Part shown: one piece after another, positions 38,011 through 47,300 of the stretch
Layout of the letters: the number at the start of each line of letters is the position of its first letter
Numbering within the stretch: the first letter of the stretch is position 1
Assembly: GCA_016935985.1 (NCBI GenBank)
Contig: JAFGPW010000004.1
Location: forward strand, 1 to 64,000
DNA from: Candidatus Woesearchaeota archaeon
GTDB lineage: Archaea > Nanobdellota > Nanobdellia > Woesearchaeales > JAFGPW01
Length of the DNA stretch: 64,000 nucleotides
Direction of reading: 5' to 3'
The notes under the pieces: model-generated
Told to the model about the DNA's origin: nothing
Seen by the model: only the letters and a program-made list of their open reading frames with translations
The model's database searches: none
Translations under genes and position numbers: made by a program

Positions 38011-38903
38011 ATGTGACTGAGTATTATAAGGGGCATTCCAAGGTCGAGGCTTACCGCAGGCAGGGCAGCAGCGGCGGGGTCGCGACGACGATACTCGTCG
38101 ACCTGCTCAGGCGCAGGAAGGTTGACTATGTGGTTGTGGCGTCGTTGGGTAACGACAACCGCAGCGAGATGGTCATCACCGACCGCATCGAGGATGTGGA
38201 GGACGCCGCAGGGAGCAGGTACACGCTCTTTCGGCAGGGCGACATCCTGAAGCGCATCCGCGCGAAAGAGGGCAGGTATGCGGTGGTCGCGGTCGGGTGC
38301 TTCGCGTCAGCAATCAGGAAGCTCCAGGAGCAGGACCCTGTCTGGAAGGAGCGGATACCTTATATAATCGGGCTCTATTGCGGCAACATGCTCAGGCCCG
38401 AGGCCGACGAGGCGGCGGCACGGGCGCTCGGCGCGCGGTGGAAGGACATCGTACGGATCGCGTATCGCGAGGGCGAGGGCGAGGGCGACTTCGTGGTCGA
38501 GACGCGGGACCGGACGGTCCGCCACATGCCGAAGGCGCGCTGGAACCATCTCATCCCGTTCTTCATCCTGGAGAAGTGCGTGCCGTGCAGAGACCTCTTC
38601 AACGAGACCGCCGATATCAGCCTCGGCGACCTGGTCCCCGGCTGGAACGTCGTCCGGGTCAACACCGACGTCGGCCGCAGCCTCGTCTCGATCCCGGACC
38701 TCCACCTCGAGCGGATCTCCGAGGCGCAGGCGCTCGCGGTGCACGAGCACGCGCTCAGGACGAAGGAGCTGCTGAGGACGAGCCTGGTGATGCGCTTCCT
38801 GCGCTCCGGCGCCGGGCGGTTCTCCTATCGGTTCCTGCCGAAGGGGCCGCTCATGGGCTACGCGGAGCGGAAACGCAGGCGGATGCGACGGGTCATCCAG
38901 TGA
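38007..38903 (+). CDS. FrhB/FdhB-like protein (F420 hydrogenase beta-subunit family)
   Basis: A 298-residue protein. GSSGGVATTILVDLL and the second half KARWNHLIPFFILEKCVPCRDLFNETADISLGDL match the FrhB_FdhB_N and _C families, which in methanogens carry FAD and reduce F420. VVAVGCFASAIRKLQ and YIIGLYCGNM are also typical. Only some iron-sulfur Cys are kept (CVPC and isolated ones). The N-terminal ferredoxin domain is absent, as in the polysaccharide-cluster relatives of the family found in many glycan operons. It is the last gene of GT2-MTase-FrhB and overlaps the convergent GT-C gene by 11 bp. Confidence 0.82.
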   Translation: MNVTEYYKGHSKVEAYRRQGSSGGVATTILVDLLRRRKVDYVVVASLGNDNRSEMVITDRIEDVEDAAGSRYTLFRQGDILKRIRAKEGRYAVVAVGCFASAIRKLQEQDPVWKERIPYIIGLYCGNMLRPEADEAAARALGARWKDIVRIAYREGEGEGDFVVETRDRTVRHMPKARWNHLIPFFILEKCVPCRDLFNETADISLGDLVPGWNVVRVNTDVGRSLVSIPDLHLERISEAQALAVHEHALRTKELLRTSLVMRFLRSGAGRFSYRFLPKGPLMGYAERKRRRMRRVIQ

Positions 38904-40302
38904 TCCGGTAGACTGCAGAAACAGGTTCTTGTGTCGTGAAGACCGGCTCGAGGCCCCTGCTGACCAGCGCCTCTGCCTCTTCAAGGGTGTAGTCTGCGAT
39001 GAGGTAGTCAGCATCCTCTCTGTCCCACGCCGCGTACGGCACGTAGTCTATCCCCTGCCTGAAGTAGAGCCCATAGACCCGGTCGACGCTCTCATCCCTC
39101 GCCGCCTCGTCGAGGAGCCCGACGACCGTGCCGCTGCCGAGGTTCTCCTGCACATAGTCGCGCGCCTCGGCGCGGTGGAGCTGGCGCTGCGGGAGTATCA
39201 GCCGCAGCGGGACGAGGGGGTCGGTGAGGTCCTTGAGATAACCAGAGGTGAGCCAGGCGCTCGCGAGGAATGAGAGGATGAGGAGGATGGAGACGATCCG
39301 CCGCACTGCCCTCGTGTCCCTGAGCTGGAGCATGGCGAGAATGGTGAGCGCAGGGACGAACGGCACGAACTGCCGCGCCCTGATGACAGCCGTCTGCGGG
39401 AAGTACGCCGCGAGGAAGACCGTGAAGAGCGCGAGAGCGATAAGGAGCAGGTCCCAGACGCGGTCGCGCGGCCGGCCGAGCGCGGCGATGACGCCGGGGA
39501 CCGCGAAGAGCAGCGCGAGCGGGATCGCGCCGAGGATGAGTTTGGCGAGCATGGTGACGAACGTGATGAGGGTCGCCGGCCGCTCGCCGGCCGCTAGGAG
39601 GTAGGTGTTCGCCGGCACCGCGCCGTGCGCGAGGACCATGAGGAAGAAGACGCCCACGAAGAGGAAGCCGATGCAGCCGGCGAGCAGCGCAGGGCCGGGA
39701 TCCTCCTTCCGCTTCCATGCCTCGTAGACGAGGTAGATGACGAACGGCAGGACGATCAGGATGTTGACGAGCCGCGTGAGCGCGAAGAGGCCGAGGACAA
39801 GCCCGAGCAGCAGGTGGGAGGTATAGGTCGGCTTCCTCGTGATGAAGAGCAGGACCGAGAGCGTGAGCAGGAACGCGGAGAGCGCCTCGTTACCGGCGAT
39901 GATGAGCAGGAAGTAGGAGTAGAAGGGATTGAACGTGATGATCCCTGCGGCGAGGAGCGAGAGCTTCGACGAGAGGCCGAGCTGCCGCGCGAGCAGGTAT
40001 GAGAGCCCTGCCGATGCGCCGAAGAAGAGCGCTGAGACCGCCTTGATCGCGAAGACCGGATTCCTGATGAGCAGCATCACCGCCGCGGTGACGAGGGAGT
40101 AGAGCGGCGGCACGCTCGTCGCGTAGCGGATGCCGAGCGCGGTGCTGTGCCAGTAGGCATGCTGCGAATAGATGCTTTCCGCGAGCTCGGCATAGTAGAC
40201 GACGTCGGCGGAGATGTGGTACCGCAGGTACAGGAGCCCGATGAGGAACGCCGCGAGCCCGATGGCTCCGGCGATGAGCCGGCCCTTCCTGGTGTGCTGC
40301 AT
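38893..40302 (-). CDS. GT-C family membrane glycosyltransferase (PMT/ArnT-like)
   Basis: The 469-residue protein has about eleven membrane segments and a C-terminal soluble part of about 90 residues. The first loop after helix 1 contains YHISADVVYYAELAESIY, with an acidic residue pair in the position of the GT39/GT83 catalytic Asp. GIRYATSVPPLYSLV, the LLARQLGL segment and the TRLVNILIVLPF region are typical of dolichyl-phosphate-sugar-dependent enzymes. The C-terminal LTDPLVPL...EARDYVQENLGSGTVVGLL probably faces outside. The acceptor is unknown. TATA box CATATTTTATATAGG at 40324-40338, about 25-35 nt before the ATG. Confidence 0.78.
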   Translation of the reverse strand: MQHTRKGRLIAGAIGLAAFLIGLLYLRYHISADVVYYAELAESIYSQHAYWHSTALGIRYATSVPPLYSLVTAAVMLLIRNPVFAIKAVSALFFGASAGLSYLLARQLGLSSKLSLLAAGIITFNPFYSYFLLIIAGNEALSAFLLTLSVLLFITRKPTYTSHLLLGLVLGLFALTRLVNILIVLPFVIYLVYEAWKRKEDPGPALLAGCIGFLFVGVFFLMVLAHGAVPANTYLLAAGERPATLITFVTMLAKLILGAIPLALLFAVPGVIAALGRPRDRVWDLLLIALALFTVFLAAYFPQTAVIRARQFVPFVPALTILAMLQLRDTRAVRRIVSILLILSFLASAWLTSGYLKDLTDPLVPLRLILPQRQLHRAEARDYVQENLGSGTVVGLLDEAARDESVDRVYGLYFRQGIDYVPYAAWDREDADYLIADYTLEEAEALVSRGLEPVFTTQEPVSAVYRITG

Positions 40303-40403
40303 GCCGTCCCCGGCGTCGCCTGTCCTATATAAAATATGTTAATCTGATTGGAACCCCGCAGGGATTAACAAGCTTTTTATACTCCCCAGGCCTCATCCTC
40401 CCC

Positions 40404-41393
40404 ATGGCTATCCTCGTCTCAGGCGGCGCCGGCTACATCGGCTCGGTGACCGTGCATCAGCTCATCGCCGCCGGGCAGGAGGTGGTGGTGCTCGACACGC
40501 TGGAGAAGGGGCATGCGGCTGCGTTGCCCCCGGGCGTGAAGCTGTACCAGGGCTCGACCGGCGATGCCGCGCTCGTCATGCGGATCCTCTCCGAGAACAG
40601 GGTGGATGCTGCCATCCACTTCGCCGCCTACATTGAGGTCAACGAGTCGGTGAAGGACCCGCAGAAGTACCTGGCGAACAACATCGTCAACGGCATCGCC
40701 TTCCTCGACGCGCTCGTGAAGGCAGGGGTGGGGCGGATCGTCTTCTCGTCCTCCGCTGCGGTCTATGGCATGCCGAAGAGGATGCCGATCCCCGAGGACG
40801 CGCCGAAGCAGCCCATCAACCCGTATGGGCTGACCAAACACATCTTCGAGGGCGTGCTCGCGAGCTATTATGCGGCCTATGGGCTCTCGTCGGTGTCGCT
40901 GCGCTACTTCAACGCCGCAGGCGCGCTCCCCGACGGCTCGCTCGGCGAGGACCACGACCCCGAGTCGCACCTCATCCCGCTCGTCATCCGGGCGGCGATG
41001 GGCAAGAGGAGATCCATCAGCGTCTTCGGGACCGATTACCCCACGCCCGACGGCACCTGCGTCAGGGACTACATCCACGTGCTCGGCCTCGCCGACGCGC
41101 ATATCAGGGCGCTCGCGTACCTCGAAAGGCATCCGGGAGCGCACGCGTTCAACGTCGGCACAGGGAAGGGGCTCTCGGTGAAGGAGATCATCGGGGCGGT
41201 GAAGCGCGTGACCAGGAAGGATTTCGCGGTGGAGCAGGCTCCCCGGCGACCGGGCGACCCGCCAGAGCTCGTGGCAGACCCGGGAAATATTGGGAGGGAG
41301 CTCGGCTGGACGCCTGCGCACAGCAGGATCGACGACATCGTCGCGAGCGCGTGGAAGTGGCACAGCACGCACCCCGACGGGTTCGGAGGGTGA
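40404..41393 (+). CDS. galE: UDP-glucose 4-epimerase (GalE)
   Basis: The 329-residue extended short-chain dehydrogenase interconverts UDP-glucose and UDP-galactose (or the N-acetyl forms). GGAGYIG near the N-terminus binds NAD. HFAAYIEVNESVKDP, FSSSAAVYG (catalytic Ser), PYGLTKHIFE (YxxxK), LRYFNAAGALPDGSLGED, PDGTCVRDYIHVLGLADAH and FNVGTGKGLSVKEII are family landmarks. TATA box GCTTTTTATACTC (40372-40384) lies about 20-32 nt upstream, so it is leaderless. uppP follows after 1 nt. It probably supplies UDP-Gal or UDP-GalNAc to the surface glycans of this region. Confidence 0.93.
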   Translation: MAILVSGGAGYIGSVTVHQLIAAGQEVVVLDTLEKGHAAALPPGVKLYQGSTGDAALVMRILSENRVDAAIHFAAYIEVNESVKDPQKYLANNIVNGIAFLDALVKAGVGRIVFSSSAAVYGMPKRMPIPEDAPKQPINPYGLTKHIFEGVLASYYAAYGLSSVSLRYFNAAGALPDGSLGEDHDPESHLIPLVIRAAMGKRRSISVFGTDYPTPDGTCVRDYIHVLGLADAHIRALAYLERHPGAHAFNVGTGKGLSVKEIIGAVKRVTRKDFAVEQAPRRPGDPPELVADPGNIGRELGWTPAHSRIDDIVASAWKWHSTHPDGFGG

Positions 41394-41394
41394 G

Positions 41395-42165
41395 ATGACC
41401 GGCATCATCGAAGCCATCGTCCTCGGCGTCGTGCAGGGCATCACCGAGTGGCTGCCGGTGTCGAGCTCGGGCCATCTCGTGCTCGTCCAGCAGCTCTTCG
41501 GCATCGACGTCCCGGTGGTCTTCGACCTGCTGCTGCATGTCGCGACGCTCCTCGTGCTCCTCGTCGTCTTCCGGAAGGACATCCTCGCGATCCTCACAGC
41601 AATCGTCAAGGGCGACTTCAGGTCAGATGAGGGAAGGCTCGCGATCCTCATCGCCGTCGCGACCATCCCCATCGTCCTCGTCGGGCTGCTCTTCAAGGAC
41701 GCTATCGAAGGCCTGTTCTCGAGCGTCTCGGCTGTCGGCTTCGCCCTGCTCTTCACCGCCGGCCTGCTCTTCGTGTCAGAGATGCGGCCCGGGAAGAAGG
41801 CGCTCGACTGGAAAAGCTCGCTCATCGTCGGCTGCGCGCAGGCGGTGGCAGTCGTGCCGGGGATATCCCGCAGCGGCGCCACCATCTCGGCAGGGCTCCT
41901 GCTCGGCATCGAGAAGGAGAAGGCGGCGCGCTTCTCGTTCCTGATCTTCATCCCGGCGGTCGTCGGCGCCATGGTCCTCGAGCTCGGCGAGATCGCCTCT
42001 GCGCAGCTCGATCCCATGCCGGTCGCCGCCGGCATGATAGCCGCGTTCGCCGTCGGCTATATCTCGCTGCGCTGGCTGCTGCGGCTCGTCGTGCGGCGAA
42101 GGTTCCACCATTTCTCGTACTACTGCGCCGCGCTCGGCCTCATCGCGCTCGCGCTCTCCGTCTGA
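41395..42165 (+). CDS. uppP: Polyprenyl diphosphate phosphatase (UppP/BacA family)
   Basis: The 256-residue membrane phosphatase has about eight helices. GVVQGITEWLPVSSSGHLVL contains the catalytic (E/Q)xxxE and the SSSGH box. VVPGISRSGATISAGL is the second box with the essential Arg and Ser. Bacterial UppP recycles undecaprenyl diphosphate; in archaea the matching substrate would be dolichyl diphosphate released by protein glycosylation. ATG 41395 directly follows the galE stop; the upstream extension of the ORF track re-reads galE. Its 3' end overlaps the convergent LTD gene by 26 bp. Confidence 0.92.
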   Translation: MTGIIEAIVLGVVQGITEWLPVSSSGHLVLVQQLFGIDVPVVFDLLLHVATLLVLLVVFRKDILAILTAIVKGDFRSDEGRLAILIAVATIPIVLVGLLFKDAIEGLFSSVSAVGFALLFTAGLLFVSEMRPGKKALDWKSSLIVGCAQAVAVVPGISRSGATISAGLLLGIEKEKAARFSFLIFIPAVVGAMVLELGEIASAQLDPMPVAAGMIAAFAVGYISLRWLLRLVVRRRFHHFSYYCAALGLIALALSV

Positions 42166-42724
42166 CGAAGACGACCGATGCGAGGAGCACCATGAGCGCC
42201 CCCAGCGTCGAGAACTCGGGCACCGGCGCCGCGGCAGGCACGGTTTCTCCATGGACGCCAGGCGTGCCGCCGACGCTTCCCGGCTCGAACCGGTCGTCGA
42301 TCCTCACGATGCTCACGCCTGACGGCGCGATCGGGGTGTAGAGCACGCTGTCGACGACCGTCTTCGCGCTGTCGGCGAGCGCGATCTCCTCGCCCGTGTT
42401 GGAGAGCGAGAACGATGCCCGCGCGAGGCTGCCGGAATACGAGGGGTGGTCTCCCATGAATGCCGCCGGGTCAGAAGCGAGCACTGTCACGTCGTTGGTT
42501 TCTAGGGTCGGGGGACCGGCGACGGCGGTGATCCCATGGAAGACCCCGTTCTCGTAGAAGTACCACGTCTCGATATCGACCGGCACCGGGCCGGTGTTCT
42601 GTATCTCCATCCATTCCCTGCCGGCGTCGGCGCCGTCGGGGTCGTACATGATCTCGGTCAGCTCCTGCGCCGCGATAGGCACTGCGGCGAGGATGAGGGC
42701 TATCGCAAGGACGGTTAGTTTCAT
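42140..42724 (-). CDS. Lamin-tail-domain protein with PEF-like C-terminal anchor (3 of 4)
   Basis: A 194-residue secreted protein. Signal peptide MKLTVLAIALILAAVPIAA is followed by a lamin tail domain (about 20-150): LTEIMYDPDGADAGREWMEI, then QNTGPVPVDIETWYFYENG and SLSNTGEEIALADSAKTVVDSVLY. The end VPEFSTLGALMVLLASVVFV plus RRRARAR is the PEF-like anchor. Microbial LTD proteins are often found with surface nucleases or hydrolases. ATG 42724 is preceded by GGAGGTGGTGCTG; the GTG at 42733 of the track lies within that site. Its 3' end overlaps uppP. Confidence 0.8.
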   Translation of the reverse strand: MKLTVLAIALILAAVPIAAQELTEIMYDPDGADAGREWMEIQNTGPVPVDIETWYFYENGVFHGITAVAGPPTLETNDVTVLASDPAAFMGDHPSYSGSLARASFSLSNTGEEIALADSAKTVVDSVLYTPIAPSGVSIVRIDDRFEPGSVGGTPGVHGETVPAAAPVPEFSTLGALMVLLASVVFVRRRARAR

Positions 42725-42799
42725 CAGCACCACCTCCGTGATGGAGGTTCGATAGGAGCGGTGCTTAAAATGGGTTTGGGAGAACTTCCCGGAGATCCT

Positions 42800-43729
42800 T
42801 CAGCCGACCAGGAGCGGCCGCGTCCGTGCGGTGAGCTGGCGCGCGGCGAGGCTGTCGGCGAACCCCCTGCCGAAGGCGTAGCCGGGGTCGGCGAGGATGC
42901 CGGAGAGCAGGTCGAGCAGCCCGTGCTCCTCCTCGTAGTAGACGAGCGTCGCCTCCTCGCCGATGCGGTCCTCGACGAGCGCGATCGCCTCATCCCAGGA
43001 GCCGAGCTCGTCGACGAGCCCTTCCTCATACGCGGTCTGGCCGAGGATGAGCTCGCCGGTCGCGAGCCGCTCGACCTCTTCCTCGTCCATGCGGCGGCTC
43101 CTCGCCACGTCGGCGACGAAGTAGCCGTAGAGGTCGTCGAGCAGCCGCTGGAAGATCGCCCCCTCTTCTTCCGTGAGTTCCTTATAGGGGCTGCCGAGGT
43201 CCTTGTAGGCGCCGGCGACGAGCCGGTTGTAGGTCACGTTGTAGCGCTCCATCAGCCCTTCCCAGCCGAGGTACGAGCCGTAGACGCCGATGCTGCCGGT
43301 GGCGGAGATCGGGCTCGCGACGATCGTGTCAGCGCCGGTCGCCACCCAGTAGGCGCCGGACGCCCCGACGTCGCGGATGAGCGCGACCGTGTACTTCTCG
43401 GTCCCTTCCACCTTCCGCTTGATCTCCTCGCTCGCGACCGGCGCCCCGCCGGGCGAGTCGATCGAGACGATGATCGCCTTGATGCTGTCGTCCGCTTCCG
43501 CGTCCTCGATGAAGGCCGCGATGGTGTCCGGGTCGACGGATTCGGAGAAGGCGTCGGTGCCGATCATGATCGGCCCGTTGATGGAGATCACCGCGACATT
43601 GCCGGCGTCCATGAAGAGCCCGACGAGCCAGCTGACGAGGAACGCGAGCGCGAGCGCCCCTGCCGCCGCCGCGATGATGATGGGGACGAGCCGCCGCCAG
43701 TCTTCTTTTTTCTGCTTTCCCGATGCCAT
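42800..43729 (-). CDS. sppA: Signal peptide peptidase SppA (family S49)
   Basis: The 309-residue membrane serine protease digests cleaved signal peptides. One membrane helix (about 15-38) is followed by the S49 fold: VAVISINGPI, IIVSIDSPGGAPVAS, RDVGASGAYWVATGAD (catalytic Ser in GASG) and YNRLVAGAYKDLGSPYKELTEEE (catalytic Lys in YKDxGSPxxxxT). Single-domain length, as in archaea and Gram-positives. TATA-like ATCTAAATACC (about 43748-43758) gives a short leader. It fits the window's theme of secretion and signal-peptide handling (LspA, CPBP). Confidence 0.94.
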   Translation of the reverse strand: MASGKQKKEDWRRLVPIIIAAAAGALALAFLVSWLVGLFMDAGNVAVISINGPIMIGTDAFSESVDPDTIAAFIEDAEADDSIKAIIVSIDSPGGAPVASEEIKRKVEGTEKYTVALIRDVGASGAYWVATGADTIVASPISATGSIGVYGSYLGWEGLMERYNVTYNRLVAGAYKDLGSPYKELTEEEGAIFQRLLDDLYGYFVADVARSRRMDEEEVERLATGELILGQTAYEEGLVDELGSWDEAIALVEDRIGEEATLVYYEEEHGLLDLLSGILADPGYAFGRGFADSLAARQLTARTRPLLVG

Positions 43730-43754
43730 GGGTGCTTCTTATCCTACGTGGTAT

Positions 43755-44324
43755 TTAGATGTTTGTCTTCGCGGGGCAGTAGAGGCCAGAGTTCTCGATG
43801 TGGATGAGCGCCATCATGACCGCTATCTTCACGTACTCCTTGCGCGGCAGCCGCCCTTTGGTGAGGAGGCCGATCGCACCCTCTTCTGACCCCACCTTCT
43901 CCTTGCCGCTGAGGCCAAGCCGGAAATAGGCTTGGTTGATGTCGATGCCGTCCTTCAGGACGAGCCGGATCACGTCAGGCGGGTACTCGAACCCCGGCCC
44001 GAGGCCGAGGTGATGGCGCTTCCCGTCGAAGAAGGAGACGACACCGACGTTCATGTAGCCTGACTTGGTGTTGGGGATGTGGACGAGCCCTGATTCGATC
44101 CCCACCGCGAGCGCGCACGGCCCGAGAGCGAATGCCTTCTCGGCGCGGTTCATCGCACCGCGCATCGTCTCGTCGAGCGACATCGGCTGCTCGGAGACAT
44201 CGGAACCCACCACCACGCCGACGACCTCGGCGTCGCGTAAGGCAGGGTAGCCCTGAAGCGATTCCCTGACCGCCTCGAGCTTCGCGGGGTTCCTCGACCC
44301 GACGGCGATGCGCATGCGGCTCAC
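43755..44324 (-). CDS. Non-canonical purine NTPase, YjjX/DUF84 family
   Basis: The 189-residue protein has the inosine/xanthosine triphosphatase pattern: IAVGSRNPAKLEAVRESL at the N-terminus, SEQPMSLDETMRGAMNRAEKAF (family QPxxxxET), LAVGIESGL with the metal Glu, and late GPGFEYPP and EEGAIGLLTKGRLPRKE. It hydrolyses ITP and XTP to keep deaminated purines out of nucleic acids. Its ATG overlaps the stop of the giant surface protein gene (ATGA), an unexpected partner; coupling may be accidental. Confidence 0.88.
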   Translation of the reverse strand: MSRMRIAVGSRNPAKLEAVRESLQGYPALRDAEVVGVVVGSDVSEQPMSLDETMRGAMNRAEKAFALGPCALAVGIESGLVHIPNTKSGYMNVGVVSFFDGKRHHLGLGPGFEYPPDVIRLVLKDGIDINQAYFRLGLSGKEKVGSEEGAIGLLTKGRLPRKEYVKIAVMMALIHIENSGLYCPAKTNI

Positions 44325-47300
44325 CGCCTCCGCTCGTCCCGCATCTCCTCGAGCGCCTGGGTGGGCGAGTAGTACTTGCCCTGCCTGGAGACGAGCCCTT
44401 CGTGGAAGAGGAAGTCCATCAGGTCCTTGGTGTGGGGCAGCCCGTCGCCGAGGAGCTTCGCCGCGCGCACGAGCGTGATCCCCCGGTGCGCGAGCAGGAT
44501 GTCGCGCAGGTCATACACCGTCGCCGGGCGCTTGATGAGCTTGCGCTTCATCTTGGCGATGAGCGCCTCGCCGGTCGTGAATTTCGCCATCACGAAGAAG
44601 GTGAGGAATCCTGCGACGAGCGCGAGGACCACGATCTTGACGATATCGCTCGGCGTGAGGATGAAGAGGTCATTGCCGGTCTCCTCGCCGATCTGGCGGG
44701 GCTCCTCGTAGAGGACCTCGATGCCGCCTTCCTCTGCCCCCTGCATCTGCTGGCCGAGGGCGCCGGTGGCCTCCGCCGCGGTGCCGGTCTGGCTCCCTGC
44801 TGCAGGCGCCTCCTCTGCCAGCGCCTCAGGCTGCTCCTCGCTCCCGGCGCCGCCGGCCGTCGCCGTCTCGGTCACGGCCGTGCGTTCGACATAGAAGTCG
44901 GTCGACCCCGACCCGCCGCCCGAACGGCGCGAGGGCTCCTCGCAGTCGCCGCAGTCGGCGCGGCAGCTCTCGCAGTCCTCCTCGTCCTGGCACCGGCCGT
45001 CGCCGCAGTAGGGGCAGGCGCCGCAGTCGGCCGCGCAGACGTCGCAGCCCTCGTCCGTCTGGCAGGTGCCGTCGCCGCAGTAGGGCGCGACGTAGCTCGT
45101 GTCGACGGTGAAGCTGCCTGTGGGAGCCGTCGCGGTCGCGAAGCCGTCGGTGCAGGAGACGGTCCAGTAGTAGGTCGTGCCGTCACTGAGCGCGAAGGCG
45201 CGGCTGGTGCCGGTGTGGTTCTGGCGGTGGACGAGAGCGGTCAACGCCTCGTCGGTCGCGAGGGTGAGCGTGTGGACGAGCGTGTCGGTGGCGTCGATGT
45301 CATGACCGGGCAGCCACGTGAGCGTGACAGTCGTGTTCGCGACCGTCTGGTTGGCGAAGGTGAGCTGCGGCGCCGTCGGCGCGTCGTTCACGTTGTTGAC
45401 CGTGATGGTGATAAGCGTCCAGGCGAAGAAGGTCCCGTCGTAGATCGATATGTTCACCGGGTTCGGGCCGACATCATCGTTCGTCGGCGTCCAGTCGATC
45501 ACGCCGTCCTGGTCGATCGCGAAACCCGGATGGTCGTCGAAGTAGTTGATCTCGTCGCCGTTGGGGTCGGTCGCGCCGATGTCATAGCTAAAGTGCTGGT
45601 CCTCGATCGCGATCTGGCCGGTCGGCTCGGGGTCGAAGTACGGCGGCTGGGGCGGGCCGGTGTAGTTGATGGTGAAGGTCCAGGTGGCGGAGTCTGCGGT
45701 CCGCGCGGTCGTGTCCTCCGCCTGCACGTGCCAGTTGTACAGGCCGTTGGAGAGGTTCTGCGTGAAGGTGTAGGACTCGGTATCGTGTGGCGCGTCATGC
45801 ACGCTGCCGCTCGCGTTCGTGACGACGAGCCGGTGGGTGAGCGTGTCGCCCTGGTCAGGGTCGGTGCCGTTCTGCCAGGAGAGCGTGGGCGTCTGGTCGG
45901 CGGTTGTCTCGCCGTTCGTCGGCATCTCGAGGACCGGCGGGTTCGGCGGGCTCACGAAGCCGACCGAGACGATCCTTGCTGATGTCGTCGCCTGCTGGCT
46001 CGCGTTGTCGGTCGCGCGGCAGGCCCAGGCATAGACCCCGTCCCCGGGGAAGGGGTGGGTGTAGGAGAGCGTGTCGGACGTCCCGGAGGCGGGCTCGGAA
46101 TGGACCACCGCGAGGCTGCCTGACTCGTTGGTGAGCAGCGCTACGGAAGCAAGAAGCTGGTCATCAGATGCCGAACAATTGAAGAACACGCTGAAAGAGG
46201 CTGGAGAAGAAAAAAAAATCCCCGGCCAGTCCGGGACTATTGATGGGTAATTGTCTAGCGGTGGGTTGCCGGAATGGTTGGTGTCCCAGACAATTATGTC
46301 ATAGATACTGCCAGTGAGGTATGTCATCCCACCGTAGTCGGCGGTGCCTGCGATGTTACCTGCAGGTGCGTATTCGACCGTGTAGTCGTTGCCAGTGTGG
46401 GTGCTTAGGTTGACCGTACGGTTGTCCTGACGCCATGAAAGGCCGAACACCTGACCATCATCGCTGTGCGAGCGAAAGAACATCGTGCTCGCATTGAACT
46501 GGGTAAGATAGTATTCGTCTTCCGGGATGGAGAGGTCGTTCAGGATGTAACGCCAGATGCCGTCGAGGGCCTTCCTCGTCTCAACGTTTTCCCACCAGGC
46601 GGCCCACATTGGTATGCCAATATAGTAGTTGCCGTCATTCTTATAGAGGAGGGTTTTATTATCCTTGTCCATAAAGACCGTCCCGGGTAGTCCAAGCCCA
46701 TCGACGCTGTAGATATCATAGGTGTCACTGAGGTTCAGGACCGTGCCGTTGCCGAAGTCGATGGTATCAGTCGTCGTCTTGCTCCGCTGGGTGTCGATGC
46801 CGGTGAGCGTCGACCAGAGCGAGCTGTCGGCAGCGGTCCCGTTCGGGTATTTCGTGAAGCTGTCTGAGTCGAAGATAATGGTCTTCGAGCCCGAGAGCGC
46901 GGTGAGCAGGTTATGGAGCTCCTTCCTCGCGTACTCGCACTGGAAGCACATGATGTATTGGTAGGGGTCGAGCACGCTCGGATCGTTGATGATCTGGCGA
47001 ATGCCCTTAACGTCCATGTTGATGCCGAGCTCCATCGCTCGGTGCTGGGCTGTGTAGGCGCGAGTTCCACCACTAAGCCCATCCTTGACGAACGCAGCAC
47101 CCATCACCCCAAAGCTATCCTCTGGAGTGACCAACACCCATTCAGCATCGGAAATATCAAAATGTTTTCCTTCCACATATGCGAATGTGTCTAACGTCGA
47201 TTGCCAGTTCTCGGTGGTGTTACCATAATCGCTACAGCTGTAAACCATACAGTTGCCGTCCTTCCGATATTCTCTACTCCATTCGACTATACCATCACCA

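Noticed and set aside
40419-42035. 538-aa minus-strand ORF across galE and uppP
   Set aside because: Antisense shadow; both plus-strand genes have full family motifs.
44402-45982. 526-aa plus-strand ORF opposite the giant surface gene
   Set aside because: Antisense shadow, no recognisable domain.
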